Below are positions 8,244 through 16,215 of a stretch of DNA of 47,607 nucleotides, in pieces. Numbering within the stretch: position 1 is the stretch's first letter; every line of letters starts with the position of its first letter. The position numbers and the translations under genes were made by a program. The notes beneath the pieces are model-generated. The model ran no database searches and was not told where the DNA came from. It saw only the letters and a program-made list of their open reading frames with translations. The DNA is from Candidatus Colimorpha pelethequi. GTDB lineage: Bacteria > Bacteroidota > Bacteroidia > Bacteroidales > P3. The stretch is taken from positions 1-47,607 of the forward strand of contig JAGHVO010000080.1 of NCBI GenBank assembly GCA_018064245.1. The letters run 5' to 3'.

Positions 8244-9646
8244 CGCTCAAACATTCTTAGGAGTTTCATCTTGATTTGTTCGGCCTTGCCTGAATAGGGA
8301 TGCTCGCGCAAAGGGAGGTTCCAGAAGCTTCTGCCCGTAAGCACCGTGGCGGGATGGGTGAACTCGCGGAACCCCCACTCGCCGTGATAGGCGCCCATGC
8401 CGGAATGGCCCACACCGTTGAAAGGCACGCCCTTGACCATCATGTGGATGCACACCTCGTTGATACAGCCGCCGCCATATTGCTGGGTCTGCATCACACG
8501 GTTCGCCCAACGACGGTCTTTGGTGAAAAGGTACATCGCCAAAGGATGTTCGCGCGAAGCTACAACCTGCAGCAATTTGTCAACCTCACTGTCTTTGAAC
8601 TTCACCACGGGAAGCAGCGGACAAAACAGCTCGTGCCGCACGATGTCCTCCTCCACCCCAACGGGATAGATGACCGTAGGTGCATAGCGGCGCGAATTGG
8701 GGTCTCCCTTGCCGCCGAAACGGATACGGTCGCGATAAGACTCTGCGAGCGAAGCACATTTATTGTATGCCGCATCGGTAATGAGGCAAGGATATTCGGA
8801 ATTGCGCTCGGGTTCTTTGCCTATCTGTTTCTCAAATGCCTCTTGCAACAACGTCAAAAAAGGTTCGGCGACCTCTTCGGCAACAGCTATCTGATTGATG
8901 TTGATGCAGATTTGTCCGGCATTGCAAAGTTTGAAGAAAGCAATCTTGCGCGCAGCGTCCTTGAGGTCGGCATCTTTGCGCACAATGCACCAATTTCCGG
9001 TTTCGCCCCCAAGTTCCAAAGCTACAGGCGTGAGGTTCTTGGCTGCCTCGGCAAGCACATGCTTCCCAACGGCTGGCGAACCGGTATAGAACATCTTGTC
9101 GAACGGAAGTTCCAAGCATTGATCCGCAACGTCGTGTCCACCATCGACGAGGGTGACATACTCGGGCGGAAAGACCTCCGCGACAAACTTTTTAAGCACG
9201 GCAGTGCAAGCGGCCGACTTGCTGCTGGTCTTGATAACCACTGTGTTACCGCCCGACATACTGGCAGCCACCACGCCAAGGGTCAGCAATATGGGAAAGT
9301 TGAAAGGACTGATTACCAGCGTGACACCGTAAGGCATCTTATAAACCTTCGTAACACTACTGGGAAAGCACATAAATCCGCTGAAATGCCTTTCGGGACG
9401 CGCCCAACGTCGCAGCCCACGAATCATCTCGTTGATTTCAACGACGATGGGGCCGATGTCGCAAAGATACGCCTCCACCTTGCTGCGTCCAAGATCTTGA
9501 CGCAAAGCCTCCTCAAACTCCGATTCATGGGCAAGCACGGCGGCTTTGAGTTTCTTGAGTTGCTGAATACGCCATTTCACGTCGAGTGTGGTACCCGAAT
9601 TAAAAAAATCTCGCTGGGCGGCAAGAATCGATTCAATAGGATTCAT
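8240..9646 (-). CDS. Aldehyde dehydrogenase family protein (class 3-like)
   Basis: The product is 468 aa and should oxidise an aldehyde with NAD(P)+. The catalytic Cys is C247 in NAGQICI and the general-base Glu is E211 in LELGG. The nucleotide-binding region carries SPFNFPIL and SGGNTVVIK. The C-terminus has the short class 3 form, in which the membrane-anchor tail of fatty aldehyde dehydrogenases is absent or weak. The usual LELGGK is LELGGE here, an uncommon charge change beside the active site. I start at ATG 9646; a longer in-frame start would add residues encoded by intergenic repeat (MTLTLTNSQFFIP). An iron-type alcohol dehydrogenase lies directly upstream on the same strand, so the pair could interconvert an alcohol, an aldehyde and an acid. 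Confidence 0.9.
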   Translation of the reverse strand: MNPIESILAAQRDFFNSGTTLDVKWRIQQLKKLKAAVLAHESEFEEALRQDLGRSKVEAYLCDIGPIVVEINEMIRGLRRWARPERHFSGFMCFPSSVTKVYKMPYGVTLVISPFNFPILLTLGVVAASMSGGNTVVIKTSSKSAACTAVLKKFVAEVFPPEYVTLVDGGHDVADQCLELPFDKMFYTGSPAVGKHVLAEAAKNLTPVALELGGETGNWCIVRKDADLKDAARKIAFFKLCNAGQICININQIAVAEEVAEPFLTLLQEAFEKQIGKEPERNSEYPCLITDAAYNKCASLAESYRDRIRFGGKGDPNSRRYAPTVIYPVGVEEDIVRHELFCPLLPVVKFKDSEVDKLLQVVASREHPLAMYLFTKDRRWANRVMQTQQYGGGCINEVCIHMMVKGVPFNGVGHSGMGAYHGEWGFREFTHPATVLTGRSFWNLPLREHPYSGKAEQIKMKLLRMFER

Positions 9647-9654
9647 GGGAATGA

Positions 9655-9718
9655 AAAATTGAGAATTAGTTAAGGTTAAGGTCAAGGTTAAGGTTTAAGT
9701 CACTAATCACTAGTCACA
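9655..9718. repeat. Word-repeat mosaic: hexamer array plus TAATTCTC and CACTAATCAC words
   Basis: Between the two dehydrogenase genes the minus strand reads CCTTAACCTTGACCTTAAC, followed by TAATTCTCAATTTT. The word ACTAGTGATTAGTGACTT precedes it and overlaps the end of the alcohol dehydrogenase gene. The hexamer reads in the direction of transcription. Confidence 0.8.
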
Positions 9719-10899
9719 ATCATTGATTCCAGCACATTCAGAATGTCTTTGTCGCTGAAGGTGGTCTTGGGTGAATAGTTGATGGAATCGGCGGCGATGA
9801 GTCTAGTAAGGTGCTGAAAGTCGCACCGTTGCAAAATGGTGCCATTGCGCTGGATGCCACAATCGGAAATCAATCTATCCAAGGCTTGCAAGAATTGCTC
9901 TGCCGCGATTGCCTCATTTTGCTGTCGTATGCCACACACTTCCGCAAGTCGTGCCAATTCTTTAATACAAGCCTCTTTTTGATAGCGCAACACGGGCAGC
10001 AAGCAGAGTGCAATTGCTTCACCATGAGACAGATGATAGCAAGCGCCTATGCTATGGGCAAAAGCATGTACATAGCCAGCCAACTGCTTGTTGATGGCAT
10101 TCCCGCCATAGAAAGCGGCTCTTCCCATCGCCTGACGGGCTGCAAGATTGTCGGGATTCCGCATCACTTCGGGCAGATTCTCAAACACCAAACGGACACA
10201 CTCCTCACTCTTCCGAACATCCTCCACGGACACTTTCACGTCTGCCAAACAGCCTTCAATGCCGTGACTCAGCGCATCAATGCCACATGCAGCAGTTATT
10301 TTCGGAGGAATTTTCAAAGTCAACTCGCTGTCCAACAGCACCGCCTTGACATTCAAGCCCACCACCACGGTGGCACACTTATTGCCTTTCTTGGAGTCCT
10401 TGACCACCGCCCCGACAGTATGCTCCGCCCCCGTTCCCGCCGTAGTGGGAATGGTGATGAGCGGAAGGGTCCTCGCGAAAAGGAATTTTTGCATCAACGA
10501 ACGCACGCTGCGACGAGGTTTGCGGAGCGAGGCGGCAATCATCTTGGAGGCGTCCATCACCGAGCCACCGCCCAGCGCCACAATGCAGTCGGAGTCCTTC
10601 GCCGCCTTTCTGCCCTGCTCCACTACATCCGAATCGGGCTCCGAGTCAATCTCCTTAAACAGCGAGAAATCAATATGCTCTTCTTGTAGCGAATCTACGA
10701 TAGTTTGATGAAATCCCAACCCATACAACGTGGAATCGGTGACCACCAGCACATGGGAACAACCACGACACAACTCCCCCACCTTTCCCCTCACGCCACA
10801 ACCTTCAAGAACCTTCGGATTCGGTTTCGGAACCCATTGGATGACGATGCCCGGCAATCGGCGAATGAGCTTTCTGATTTGAAAACAAAGAGGTATCAT
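9703..10899 (-). CDS. Iron-containing alcohol dehydrogenase
   Basis: The product (398 aa from ATG 10899) belongs to the group III, iron-dependent NAD(P)-alcohol dehydrogenases. Visible landmarks are the nucleotide loop GGGSVMD, the PTTAGTGAE segment, and metal ligands D and H in GIDALSHGIEG plus the two histidines of HAFAHSIGACYHLSHG. The substrate cannot be read from sequence. Two upstream ATG/TTG starts exist, but a good promoter (TTG, 20-base spacer, TAATTTTG at 10923-10930) lies inside that extension, so the start at 10899 fits better. The aldehyde dehydrogenase gene follows on the same strand after a repeat-filled gap and is probably co-transcribed. Confidence 0.9.
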   Translation of the reverse strand: MIPLCFQIRKLIRRLPGIVIQWVPKPNPKVLEGCGVRGKVGELCRGCSHVLVVTDSTLYGLGFHQTIVDSLQEEHIDFSLFKEIDSEPDSDVVEQGRKAAKDSDCIVALGGGSVMDASKMIAASLRKPRRSVRSLMQKFLFARTLPLITIPTTAGTGAEHTVGAVVKDSKKGNKCATVVVGLNVKAVLLDSELTLKIPPKITAACGIDALSHGIEGCLADVKVSVEDVRKSEECVRLVFENLPEVMRNPDNLAARQAMGRAAFYGGNAINKQLAGYVHAFAHSIGACYHLSHGEAIALCLLPVLRYQKEACIKELARLAEVCGIRQQNEAIAAEQFLQALDRLISDCGIQRNGTILQRCDFQHLTRLIAADSINYSPKTTFSDKDILNVLESMIVTSD

Positions 10900-10922
10900 G
10901 GCGTTGAGTACAGAATTAGGTG

Positions 10923-10953
10923 CAAAATTAGACATTTTTTTTCTAATTGACAA
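10923..10953 (-). promoter_or_regulatory. Promoter of the alcohol dehydrogenase operon
   Basis: On the minus strand a -33 TTG (10953-10951) is separated by 20 bases from a -7 box TAATTTTG (10930-10923). The transcript would start near 10916, about 17 bases before ATG 10899. This decides the start codon of the alcohol dehydrogenase gene. Confidence 0.6.
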
Positions 10954-10998
10954 GTGGGGCTTGTTGAAATATCTAAAATGAGGTCTCAAACAATAAGA

Positions 10999-11026
10999 AA
11001 AGCCCACTCGCGAAGGAATGGGCTTT
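10999..11026 (-). terminator. Rho-independent terminator after the MerR-type gene
   Basis: AAAGCCCA and TGGGCTTT form an eight-base stem with a short loop, and the minus strand continues TTCTTATTG. It separates the regulator gene from the alcohol dehydrogenase operon. Confidence 0.7.
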
Positions 11027-11067
11027 GAAACTACCTTGTGGCTGACTTCCCAATAGGGACAACGCTT

Positions 11068-12284
11068 CTACAACCTCACGCCCCAGACGGAATCTTGTTG
11101 GCGATAGACCACGAAGACCTTGGCGCCTGCCAGCATCGGGACGTGCACCGAAGCCTCCTGCTCGGGGAAGAGACGCACCACCTCGACACGGTCGTAGCGA
11201 TCAAAGACCACTGCGGCAATGTAGAAATCCTTTGTCATGGGATTGTTGAACTCCAGCAACTGCTCGCCGTCCACCTCCGAAATCGTGGGTTTTTCATGCT
11301 GCTCCGCCTTCTTGATGGGGATGGGCTGGAGCGGACTGCTGCAACATGTGAGCGAAGCATGACCGTAGGTTACAGCCACCTCGCCGCACTTAGGACAGCA
11401 ATAGAGCTTCAGACGATTCGTGGCGTTGAGTTTGGTTTCCTGCACCTGCTCCACGGGAATCTGTACGATGGTGAGCCACTTCTCGGGGTCGGACTGGTTC
11501 CAAATGCCATCTACATAGTTGGCGCGGGGATTCCCGACAATTTTATAGCCTTTCTGGGCGATATAGGCAAATGCATCTACATAGTGCTGATACAAACGCT
11601 CGTAGGGACCATAGCACTTGATGCAGACGGCAGCGGGGACTGCAGGCAACTGCTTGAACTTGATGAGGTCGGAGTCTTGTTTGGGTTCGACGACTTGCTC
11701 ACAATACCAATATCAATATCAACGTTAACGTCAAGGTCAAGGTCCTTGTACTCTTTTTGGTGTTCAATGGTGAAGCAATAGCCTGGCTCGGGACACTCAC
11801 AACCCAGACGCATCATCTCGGGACCTATCACATTTACACACAGTTCTCCCAATTTATCATAGCTGGCAATTACACCACGATAAGAAGCCACCGTGATGGC
11901 AGGCAATGCCTGAATAGTTATATCTTCCATATTCTTGTATTTTTGTTGTGAATCTACCATGCTCTGCAAGCGGTTTCGGCGCAACACCAGCTGTTTGAGC
12001 TGTGCCTCAGTCTGGCGTATCTTCGCCAGCAGCAAGTCGGAACCAGGAACCTGGGAATCGCTGTCCATCAAGTCGCCAATCTCCTCGAGCGAGAAGCCCA
12101 CCTCCTTGAGGTTTCGGATGGTCAGCATGTCTTGAAGCTGACTCACTTGGTAATAGCGGTAGCCCGACGACTCATCCACCTCGTAGGGTCTCAGCAGCCC
12201 CATTTTCTCGTAGTGGCGCAGCGTCTTTACCGACACATTGCTCAGCTTGGAGAACTCACCAATTTGTAATTTAAGTTTGTACAT
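11068..12284 (-). pseudogene. Frameshifted MerR-GyrI regulator with C-terminal desulfoferrodoxin-like domain
   Basis: The first frame (12284 to about 11690) encodes a MerR helix-turn-helix (IGEFSKLSNVSVKTLRHYEKMGLL), a dimerisation helix and the first half of a GyrI-like effector domain. The second frame continues exactly where the first loses similarity (VEPKQDSDLIKFKQLPAVPA, then CYGPYERLYQHY) and ends at 11068. One missing G at about 11690-11694 explains the shift. After GyrI comes a domain like desulfoferrodoxin/superoxide reductase. The CxxC and CC ligands of its FeS4 centre are present (CPKCG, then CC 13 residues on). The HPM, EHYI and CNLHG iron ligands of the catalytic centre are replaced by NPM, DFYI and RQQDS. 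A repeat-derived LDLDVNVDIDI run lies just before the shift. Whether this strain makes a functional protein is open. Confidence 0.75.
11704..11745. repeat. Hexamer-type repeat inside the GyrI coding region
   Basis: In gene sense the segment reads GACCTTGACCTTGACGTTAACG followed by TTGATATTGATATTGG. This is the same word seen between genes elsewhere, here translated in frame as an alternating Leu/Val/Ile-Asp run in the GyrI-like domain. Confidence 0.7.
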
Positions 12285-12309
12285 GATTCAATGCGCAAAG
12301 AATTCAATT

Positions 12310-12346
12310 GCAAATTTACGGCATACCCTAAGGTACGAGTCAAATG
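12310..12346 (-). promoter_or_regulatory. Promoter and candidate MerR operator of the regulator gene
   Basis: A -7 box TAAATTTG lies at 12318-12311 on the minus strand. Upstream of it, 12324-12335 is an imperfect palindrome (TACCCTAAGGTA) preceded by TTTG. MerR-family proteins bind dyads between the two promoter elements, so this is a likely autoregulatory site; the spacer (22) is longer than the usual 18-20, as is typical for MerR targets. Confidence 0.5.
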
Positions 12347-12420
12347 ATTTTGGGATTTTAACATGAATTTAACAAAAGAAGCTGCTCTCGTAGCATAACC
12401 TATCCAACTCGCTTTTTAGG

Positions 12421-12478
12421 AAAAACACAGAGAATTAATGGATTCGTGCTGCGAACGGGAAATGGGTATTCTCTGTGT
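12421..12478 (-). terminator. Terminator after the HigBA-like operon
   Basis: An 11-base perfect inverted repeat (ACACAGAGAAT and ATTCTCTGTGT) brackets a 32-base loop. On the minus strand the stem ends in TTTTT, giving a Rho-independent terminator 15 bases after the antitoxin stop codon. The loop is unusually long. Confidence 0.6.
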
Positions 12479-12492
12479 CTAAGGTTAGGGCA

Positions 12493-12831
12493 TCATTTCC
12501 CATATTCAGCAATATCCTCAGCTACCATGGTTGCTTTTGTTGCAACCACCTCGCTATAGGTAGAAGTTGGCACATTGATGATTGGTGCACCAAGGGCAGC
12601 GGATATTTTCCCGATTGTGGAGAAGGTGAAATTATGCGTTCCACTGAGCCATTTACACACAGCCGCTTCCGAGGTATGAGTCAATCGAGCCAGTTCTTTC
12701 TGGGTCATCCCTTTCCTCTTCAGCAAAGCATCAATTCTATCCGCAACCGCAAAAGAAAGGTCAATCTCAACCTTCAGAGATTCAGGGGTTTCATCTAAAA
12801 TTTGATGAAACAATTGTGCAGACTTATTCAT
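12493..12831 (-). CDS. XRE-family helix-turn-helix protein, probable HigA-type antitoxin
   Basis: This is a 112-aa DNA-binding protein. A helical N-terminus of about 35 residues leads to an XRE/Cro helix-turn-helix at about residues 42-80 (MTQKELARLTHTSEAAVCKWLSG). A polar tail follows. Its ATG overlaps the stop of the upstream gene in an ATGA arrangement. Toxin first and antitoxin second is the order of HigBA modules, and the antitoxin would neutralise the toxin and repress the operon. The pairing rests on gene order and size, not on a diagnostic toxin motif. A terminator follows. Confidence 0.75.
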   Translation of the reverse strand: MNKSAQLFHQILDETPESLKVEIDLSFAVADRIDALLKRKGMTQKELARLTHTSEAAVCKWLSGTHNFTFSTIGKISAALGAPIINVPTSTYSEVVATKATMVAEDIAEYGK

Positions 12832-13304
12832 AACTCAAAAGTATTTTCTGTACCGATAATATTTGTTTCTTCAATGCTTACAATGCCACTTTTGATTGCT
12901 TCTTTCAAGAGTGCATCGAGTTTCTGTAGTGTAATCACGTATCCACTCAAATCAGCATCCTCGCCATAAGTTCTCGTGTTTTTGAGTCCGCCATTGCCTA
13001 CAATCAGCACACTATCTGACATTCGCAGACAATACAACCTCAACTTGCCACGTTCGATAGGCAATGCCACGACATGGTCATTCATCTTACCTTCAGGACG
13101 GAAATAACGTTCCAAAAATCCACTTGCAGAAAGCATTTTCTGGATAGCATTCAAGATTACTTGCAGATCCTGTTTTCGTTCGGCGTCATCTTTGAATTTC
13201 ATGATAAACCTCTCAAATTCGCTTTCATCATTACCTTCAAAACAGATGGAGAACAGTCCCGCATTCTCTGTTTGTTCTATTTCCAGTATTTTTATTTTTG
13301 TCAT
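12828..13304 (-). CDS. Hypothetical protein paired with HigA-like gene, possible HigB/RelE-related toxin
   Basis: The product is 158 aa, longer than a usual HigB (about 90-120 aa). The N-terminal third is strand-rich with an acidic helix (DESEFERFIMKFKDDAERKQD). The middle has the pattern of a RelE/HigB/Gp49 core: a basic-acidic stretch GKMNDHVVALPI, then GKLRLYCLRMSDSVLIVGNGGLKNT. This resembles the family's pattern of a strand carrying Arg, a strand ending in hydrophobic residues and a K-rich loop. A C-terminal helix follows. The family is not certain. The gene has its own promoter and overlaps the antitoxin gene by four bases. Confidence 0.6.
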   Translation of the reverse strand: MTKIKILEIEQTENAGLFSICFEGNDESEFERFIMKFKDDAERKQDLQVILNAIQKMLSASGFLERYFRPEGKMNDHVVALPIERGKLRLYCLRMSDSVLIVGNGGLKNTRTYGEDADLSGYVITLQKLDALLKEAIKSGIVSIEETNIIGTENTFEL

Positions 13305-13324
13305 ATTATTTCCTTTTGATGCTG

Positions 13325-13332
13325 CAAAATTA
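13325..13332 (-). promoter_or_regulatory. -7 box of the HigBA-like operon
   Basis: TAATTTTG on the minus strand, 21 bases before the ATG of the toxin-like gene. The region upstream is very AT-rich and no convincing -33 TTTG is seen. Confidence 0.45.
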
Positions 13333-13421
13333 ATAAAAATAATTGGAATAATTATCTTTTAAGGTAATTTTATTGCGGCAAACCTGTAAATTTAACGTTT
13401 CTGCCACATTACGAAGTCAAA

Positions 13422-13563
13422 TCAAACAAAAACCGCACCTCTATCGGTGGGGCTGAGGTGGTGGAGAATCGCGGTTTCCTCAGGCTTCAAGCCATAGAGG
13501 TCATAGACGAGGCGGTCAATTTCGCTATCTGCGGTCAACTGCACAGGTTCCCGCAGACCTGTC
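13422..13563 (-). pseudogene. Remnant of the C-terminus of a restriction-modification methyltransferase
   Basis: A minus-strand frame without a start encodes LREPVQLTADSEIDRLVYDLYG followed by LKPEETAILHH and stops at 13422. The segment EIDRLVYDLYGLKPEE is what many type II and type IIG methyltransferases (Eco57I/BREX PglX-like) end with. It lies just beyond the beta-class MTase of the intact RM operon and is out of frame with it. It is best read as debris of an earlier RM gene at the same locus. Confidence 0.55.
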
Positions 13564-13568
13564 TAACG

Positions 13569-14408
13569 TCAATAGCTAAAGAACTGAAGTAAATCCTGTG
13601 GCAAGGAATAATCATCATCCATTTCCTCACACACCATTGTAGGACTCTCGCCAAACAAAGTATATGTAGATTTACTTCTTCGACGCATAAAATCCTCCAA
13701 TTCAGCCTCAATACGCAATTTACCTGCTTGGCAATATTGTGGTTCAAGTTCAACACCAATGAACCTACGATTCAATTGCATGGCAGCAACACCAGTTGAA
13801 CCTACGCCCATGAAGGGATCAAAAATAATATCGTCTTCATTGCTGGCCATTTCAATCATACGCTTCAATATTGAAATGGGCTTCTGTGTAGGATGTTTAG
13901 GGTTCTTGAGTCGCTCCGAGCCGCTACATATTGGACTTTCCATAAAATTATGCATTTCATCTTGGCTGGAGAAATTCCACGTATGACGTTTATTCCAACA
14001 AGTGAATATCATCTCACAACTATTCAGAAATCCTGCCTTATAGATTTTTGGTACAGGATTGGTCTTATGCCAAATCATGAAGTTCGAAAAGTCAAACCTA
14101 TGGTCAAGGCAATTGTACCAACGTCCAAGCTGGTTGTAGGATGTAAAGATAAAAAGATTACCTGTCGGCTTAAGGATTCTTAGAAACTCCTCAACCCATT
14201 CTTCGGGATTAAATTCCACAAGATCCCAATCCGCCAAGTTATTGTTTATGGAAGAACGACCAGGTAGATTTATATTTCCAGTTGAATGCTTTGCTAAATT
14301 GTATGGAGGGTCTGTTAGGATGAAGTCGATTGCATTGTCTGGAATGCGTTTAATGATGTCTCGACTATCGGCATTTAATACGCATTTTCGCCAGTTGGGG
14401 TCTTTCAT
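13569..14408 (-). CDS. Beta-class DNA methyltransferase (N6-adenine type) of the type IIS system
   Basis: The product is 279 aa. The catalytic motif DPPYNL (motif IV, residues 33-38) comes before the AdoMet-binding motif FDPFMGVGSTG (motif I, about 196-206), with the conserved HPTQKP between (172-177). This order defines the beta class; DPPY indicates N6-adenine, although N4-cytosine enzymes of the class share parts. It follows the endonuclease gene after three bases. A type IIS site is asymmetric and needs each strand protected separately, so this enzyme probably methylates the strand that the Dam-type enzyme does not. The last 40 residues are acidic and outside the usual core. Confidence 0.88.
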   Translation of the reverse strand: MKDPNWRKCVLNADSRDIIKRIPDNAIDFILTDPPYNLAKHSTGNINLPGRSSINNNLADWDLVEFNPEEWVEEFLRILKPTGNLFIFTSYNQLGRWYNCLDHRFDFSNFMIWHKTNPVPKIYKAGFLNSCEMIFTCWNKRHTWNFSSQDEMHNFMESPICSGSERLKNPKHPTQKPISILKRMIEMASNEDDIIFDPFMGVGSTGVAAMQLNRRFIGVELEPQYCQAGKLRIEAELEDFMRRRSKSTYTLFGESPTMVCEEMDDDYSLPQDLLQFFSY

Positions 14409-14411
14409 ACA

Positions 14412-16202
14412 TTATGCAGATGCTAATTGTTTTTTCCACTCAGTAATAAAATTTTCCGTTCTTGTAAACCAATCTTCGAAATTATTGGATTTCAATGCAA
14501 TGAAACGAATCGAATCTATAAAATGAGTAAATTCGTTTATATCTCTGTTGTATTGATAGAAGCATTCGAGTACCCCCTTATATTGCTTGATTGTAAGCGG
14601 TATGACAGGTACAGATTTACCCACCCAACTCTCGCGGTTTAGGATGAAGAACTGCCATTTCGTACGTATGTTGATAGAGGTTGAGATGAATAGCCCTAAT
14701 ACAGTCTTATCCTCATATTCTCTAATAAACGACAGCACATGATCGATAACGCTTGATGCTTCGTGCTCCCATTGTTGTACACCAGTCATTAGCGACACCT
14801 CAGGAATGATGATGTAATCACTTGTGTACATTTCCATGTCTGGTGTATTACCAATGCCTGGTGCAAAACTCTTGGGCGTAAGATCCTCTTCAATGTTGAA
14901 ATTGCGCTTCACCATTTTATCCCCAGCTATTGCCAGCAATGATTTCCATGTGTTGACCTCCAACCACAAAGCCCCCATATCGATAGTATCCATAATCTCA
15001 TCGTATTTATCGATAATCTCATCACGAGCGGCTGGTGTTTGCGAAAGTGTGCGAATGTATTCCCGTTCCTTGACATTAGTGATAAACTCGATTAACTCGT
15101 TCTCAGTTTCCTTGAGTTGGGTTATTGATTCTGCATTTGCTGCTTCTGCAGCCTTACCGATGATTTGTTCAACCAATTCCTTGATGTCGCCATCATAATT
15201 GGCAATAAACTCATCATTCTCACCAATCGCCTGAATACTTTTTATCTTTTCTTCGATGATGTTTCGACGAGCATCAACATTATCCCATGGCAATGTGATG
15301 GAGTCGGGATCTCCGAACCAGCGCATGTACTCATCAACAGATGCAAACTCCTTTCTTGGAAAATCTACAGAAGTGAGAATCATGTCAAGTTTAGATTGAC
15401 AATACTCTGGCACTCTTATCTTAGTTGCAAGACTTCGTCCTGTTGCTTTGAACATTCCGGTATAGACAAGGCTACGTCCCAACGCTTCAGCATAGCTATA
15501 ATAAGAATCAGCTTTATTTTTCATCTTTCCATACCCGTGTTCATAACTATCTTTGAACAAAGCTTCGACTTTGGATGTATCGTTTTTGTTAGGTAAGGCT
15601 TGATAAGTGGTTCTAAAATATTGAATGGCAACAAAAGCTTCGTCAATATGCTCTGTTCCATTACATCCGAACAGCAATGCCAACTCGCTTCTGTTGAGAT
15701 ACTCAAACTCCTTTATTGCTTTACAAACGAGTTCCATAGGATACACGAAATCCTCTGAGGAGAATCCAGGAATGCGTGGACGAATGTTATTCGGGAAATG
15801 CATCTTTAACAACTGCTTTAGGAAATCTTCGTCATCGAAATTTCCTTGCATTATACGTCTTCCTGCATCTGTAACCTTCACAATTCCGTTCTCATCTGTA
15901 TAACCAAAACCAAAGAATTCAAATGTAGTTTTGTCATTACGACCATTGCTTTCCGTTTCTTTTGTGTCGTATTTTCCTGACAAATACTTCTGGAACGTCA
16001 AAGAGCCGATAAATGCATCTTCTTCGCTATGTGCATTGTAAATGTATTCTCGCCTTACGGGATGAACATTTTTTTTATCAAAATGTCCAACGTTGTTTCC
16101 GTCCTTTTCATCCCAGTTTTGATTTTCCAAAGCACCAAAGAATGGGAACCACTGGATAGTTCTCAAAATGCTTCTTGGTTTTGTGCGCCATGACCAACTC
16201 AT
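14412..16202 (-). CDS. AlwI-family type IIS restriction endonuclease
   Basis: The product is 596 aa, close to the size of AlwI, MlyI and N.BstNBI relatives. The N-terminus (MSWSWRTKPRSI, then TIQWFPFF) and a winged-helix-rich middle suit the recognition domain. The catalytic region near residues 455-490 reads PDMEM, then IPEVSLMTG, then QQWEHEA, then DH. The spacing D455, E468, E481, H488 closely follows the D/E/E/H set I recall for N.BstNBI/N.BspD6I. The family cuts at a short distance from GGATC or GAGTC. A Dam-type partner makes a GATC-containing site such as GGATC the likelier target, by inference. It is a complete gene between its two methyltransferases. Confidence 0.85.
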   Translation of the reverse strand: MSWSWRTKPRSILRTIQWFPFFGALENQNWDEKDGNNVGHFDKKNVHPVRREYIYNAHSEEDAFIGSLTFQKYLSGKYDTKETESNGRNDKTTFEFFGFGYTDENGIVKVTDAGRRIMQGNFDDEDFLKQLLKMHFPNNIRPRIPGFSSEDFVYPMELVCKAIKEFEYLNRSELALLFGCNGTEHIDEAFVAIQYFRTTYQALPNKNDTSKVEALFKDSYEHGYGKMKNKADSYYSYAEALGRSLVYTGMFKATGRSLATKIRVPEYCQSKLDMILTSVDFPRKEFASVDEYMRWFGDPDSITLPWDNVDARRNIIEEKIKSIQAIGENDEFIANYDGDIKELVEQIIGKAAEAANAESITQLKETENELIEFITNVKEREYIRTLSQTPAARDEIIDKYDEIMDTIDMGALWLEVNTWKSLLAIAGDKMVKRNFNIEEDLTPKSFAPGIGNTPDMEMYTSDYIIIPEVSLMTGVQQWEHEASSVIDHVLSFIREYEDKTVLGLFISTSINIRTKWQFFILNRESWVGKSVPVIPLTIKQYKGVLECFYQYNRDINEFTHFIDSIRFIALKSNNFEDWFTRTENFITEWKKQLASA

Positions 16203-16215
16203 ATTGCGATTCAGT

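Noticed and set aside
9655..9718. Telomere-like or replication-origin repeat
   Set aside because: The hexamer resembles telomere units only by length; it is scattered in short arrays between genes, and no DnaA-box cluster or origin gene is near.
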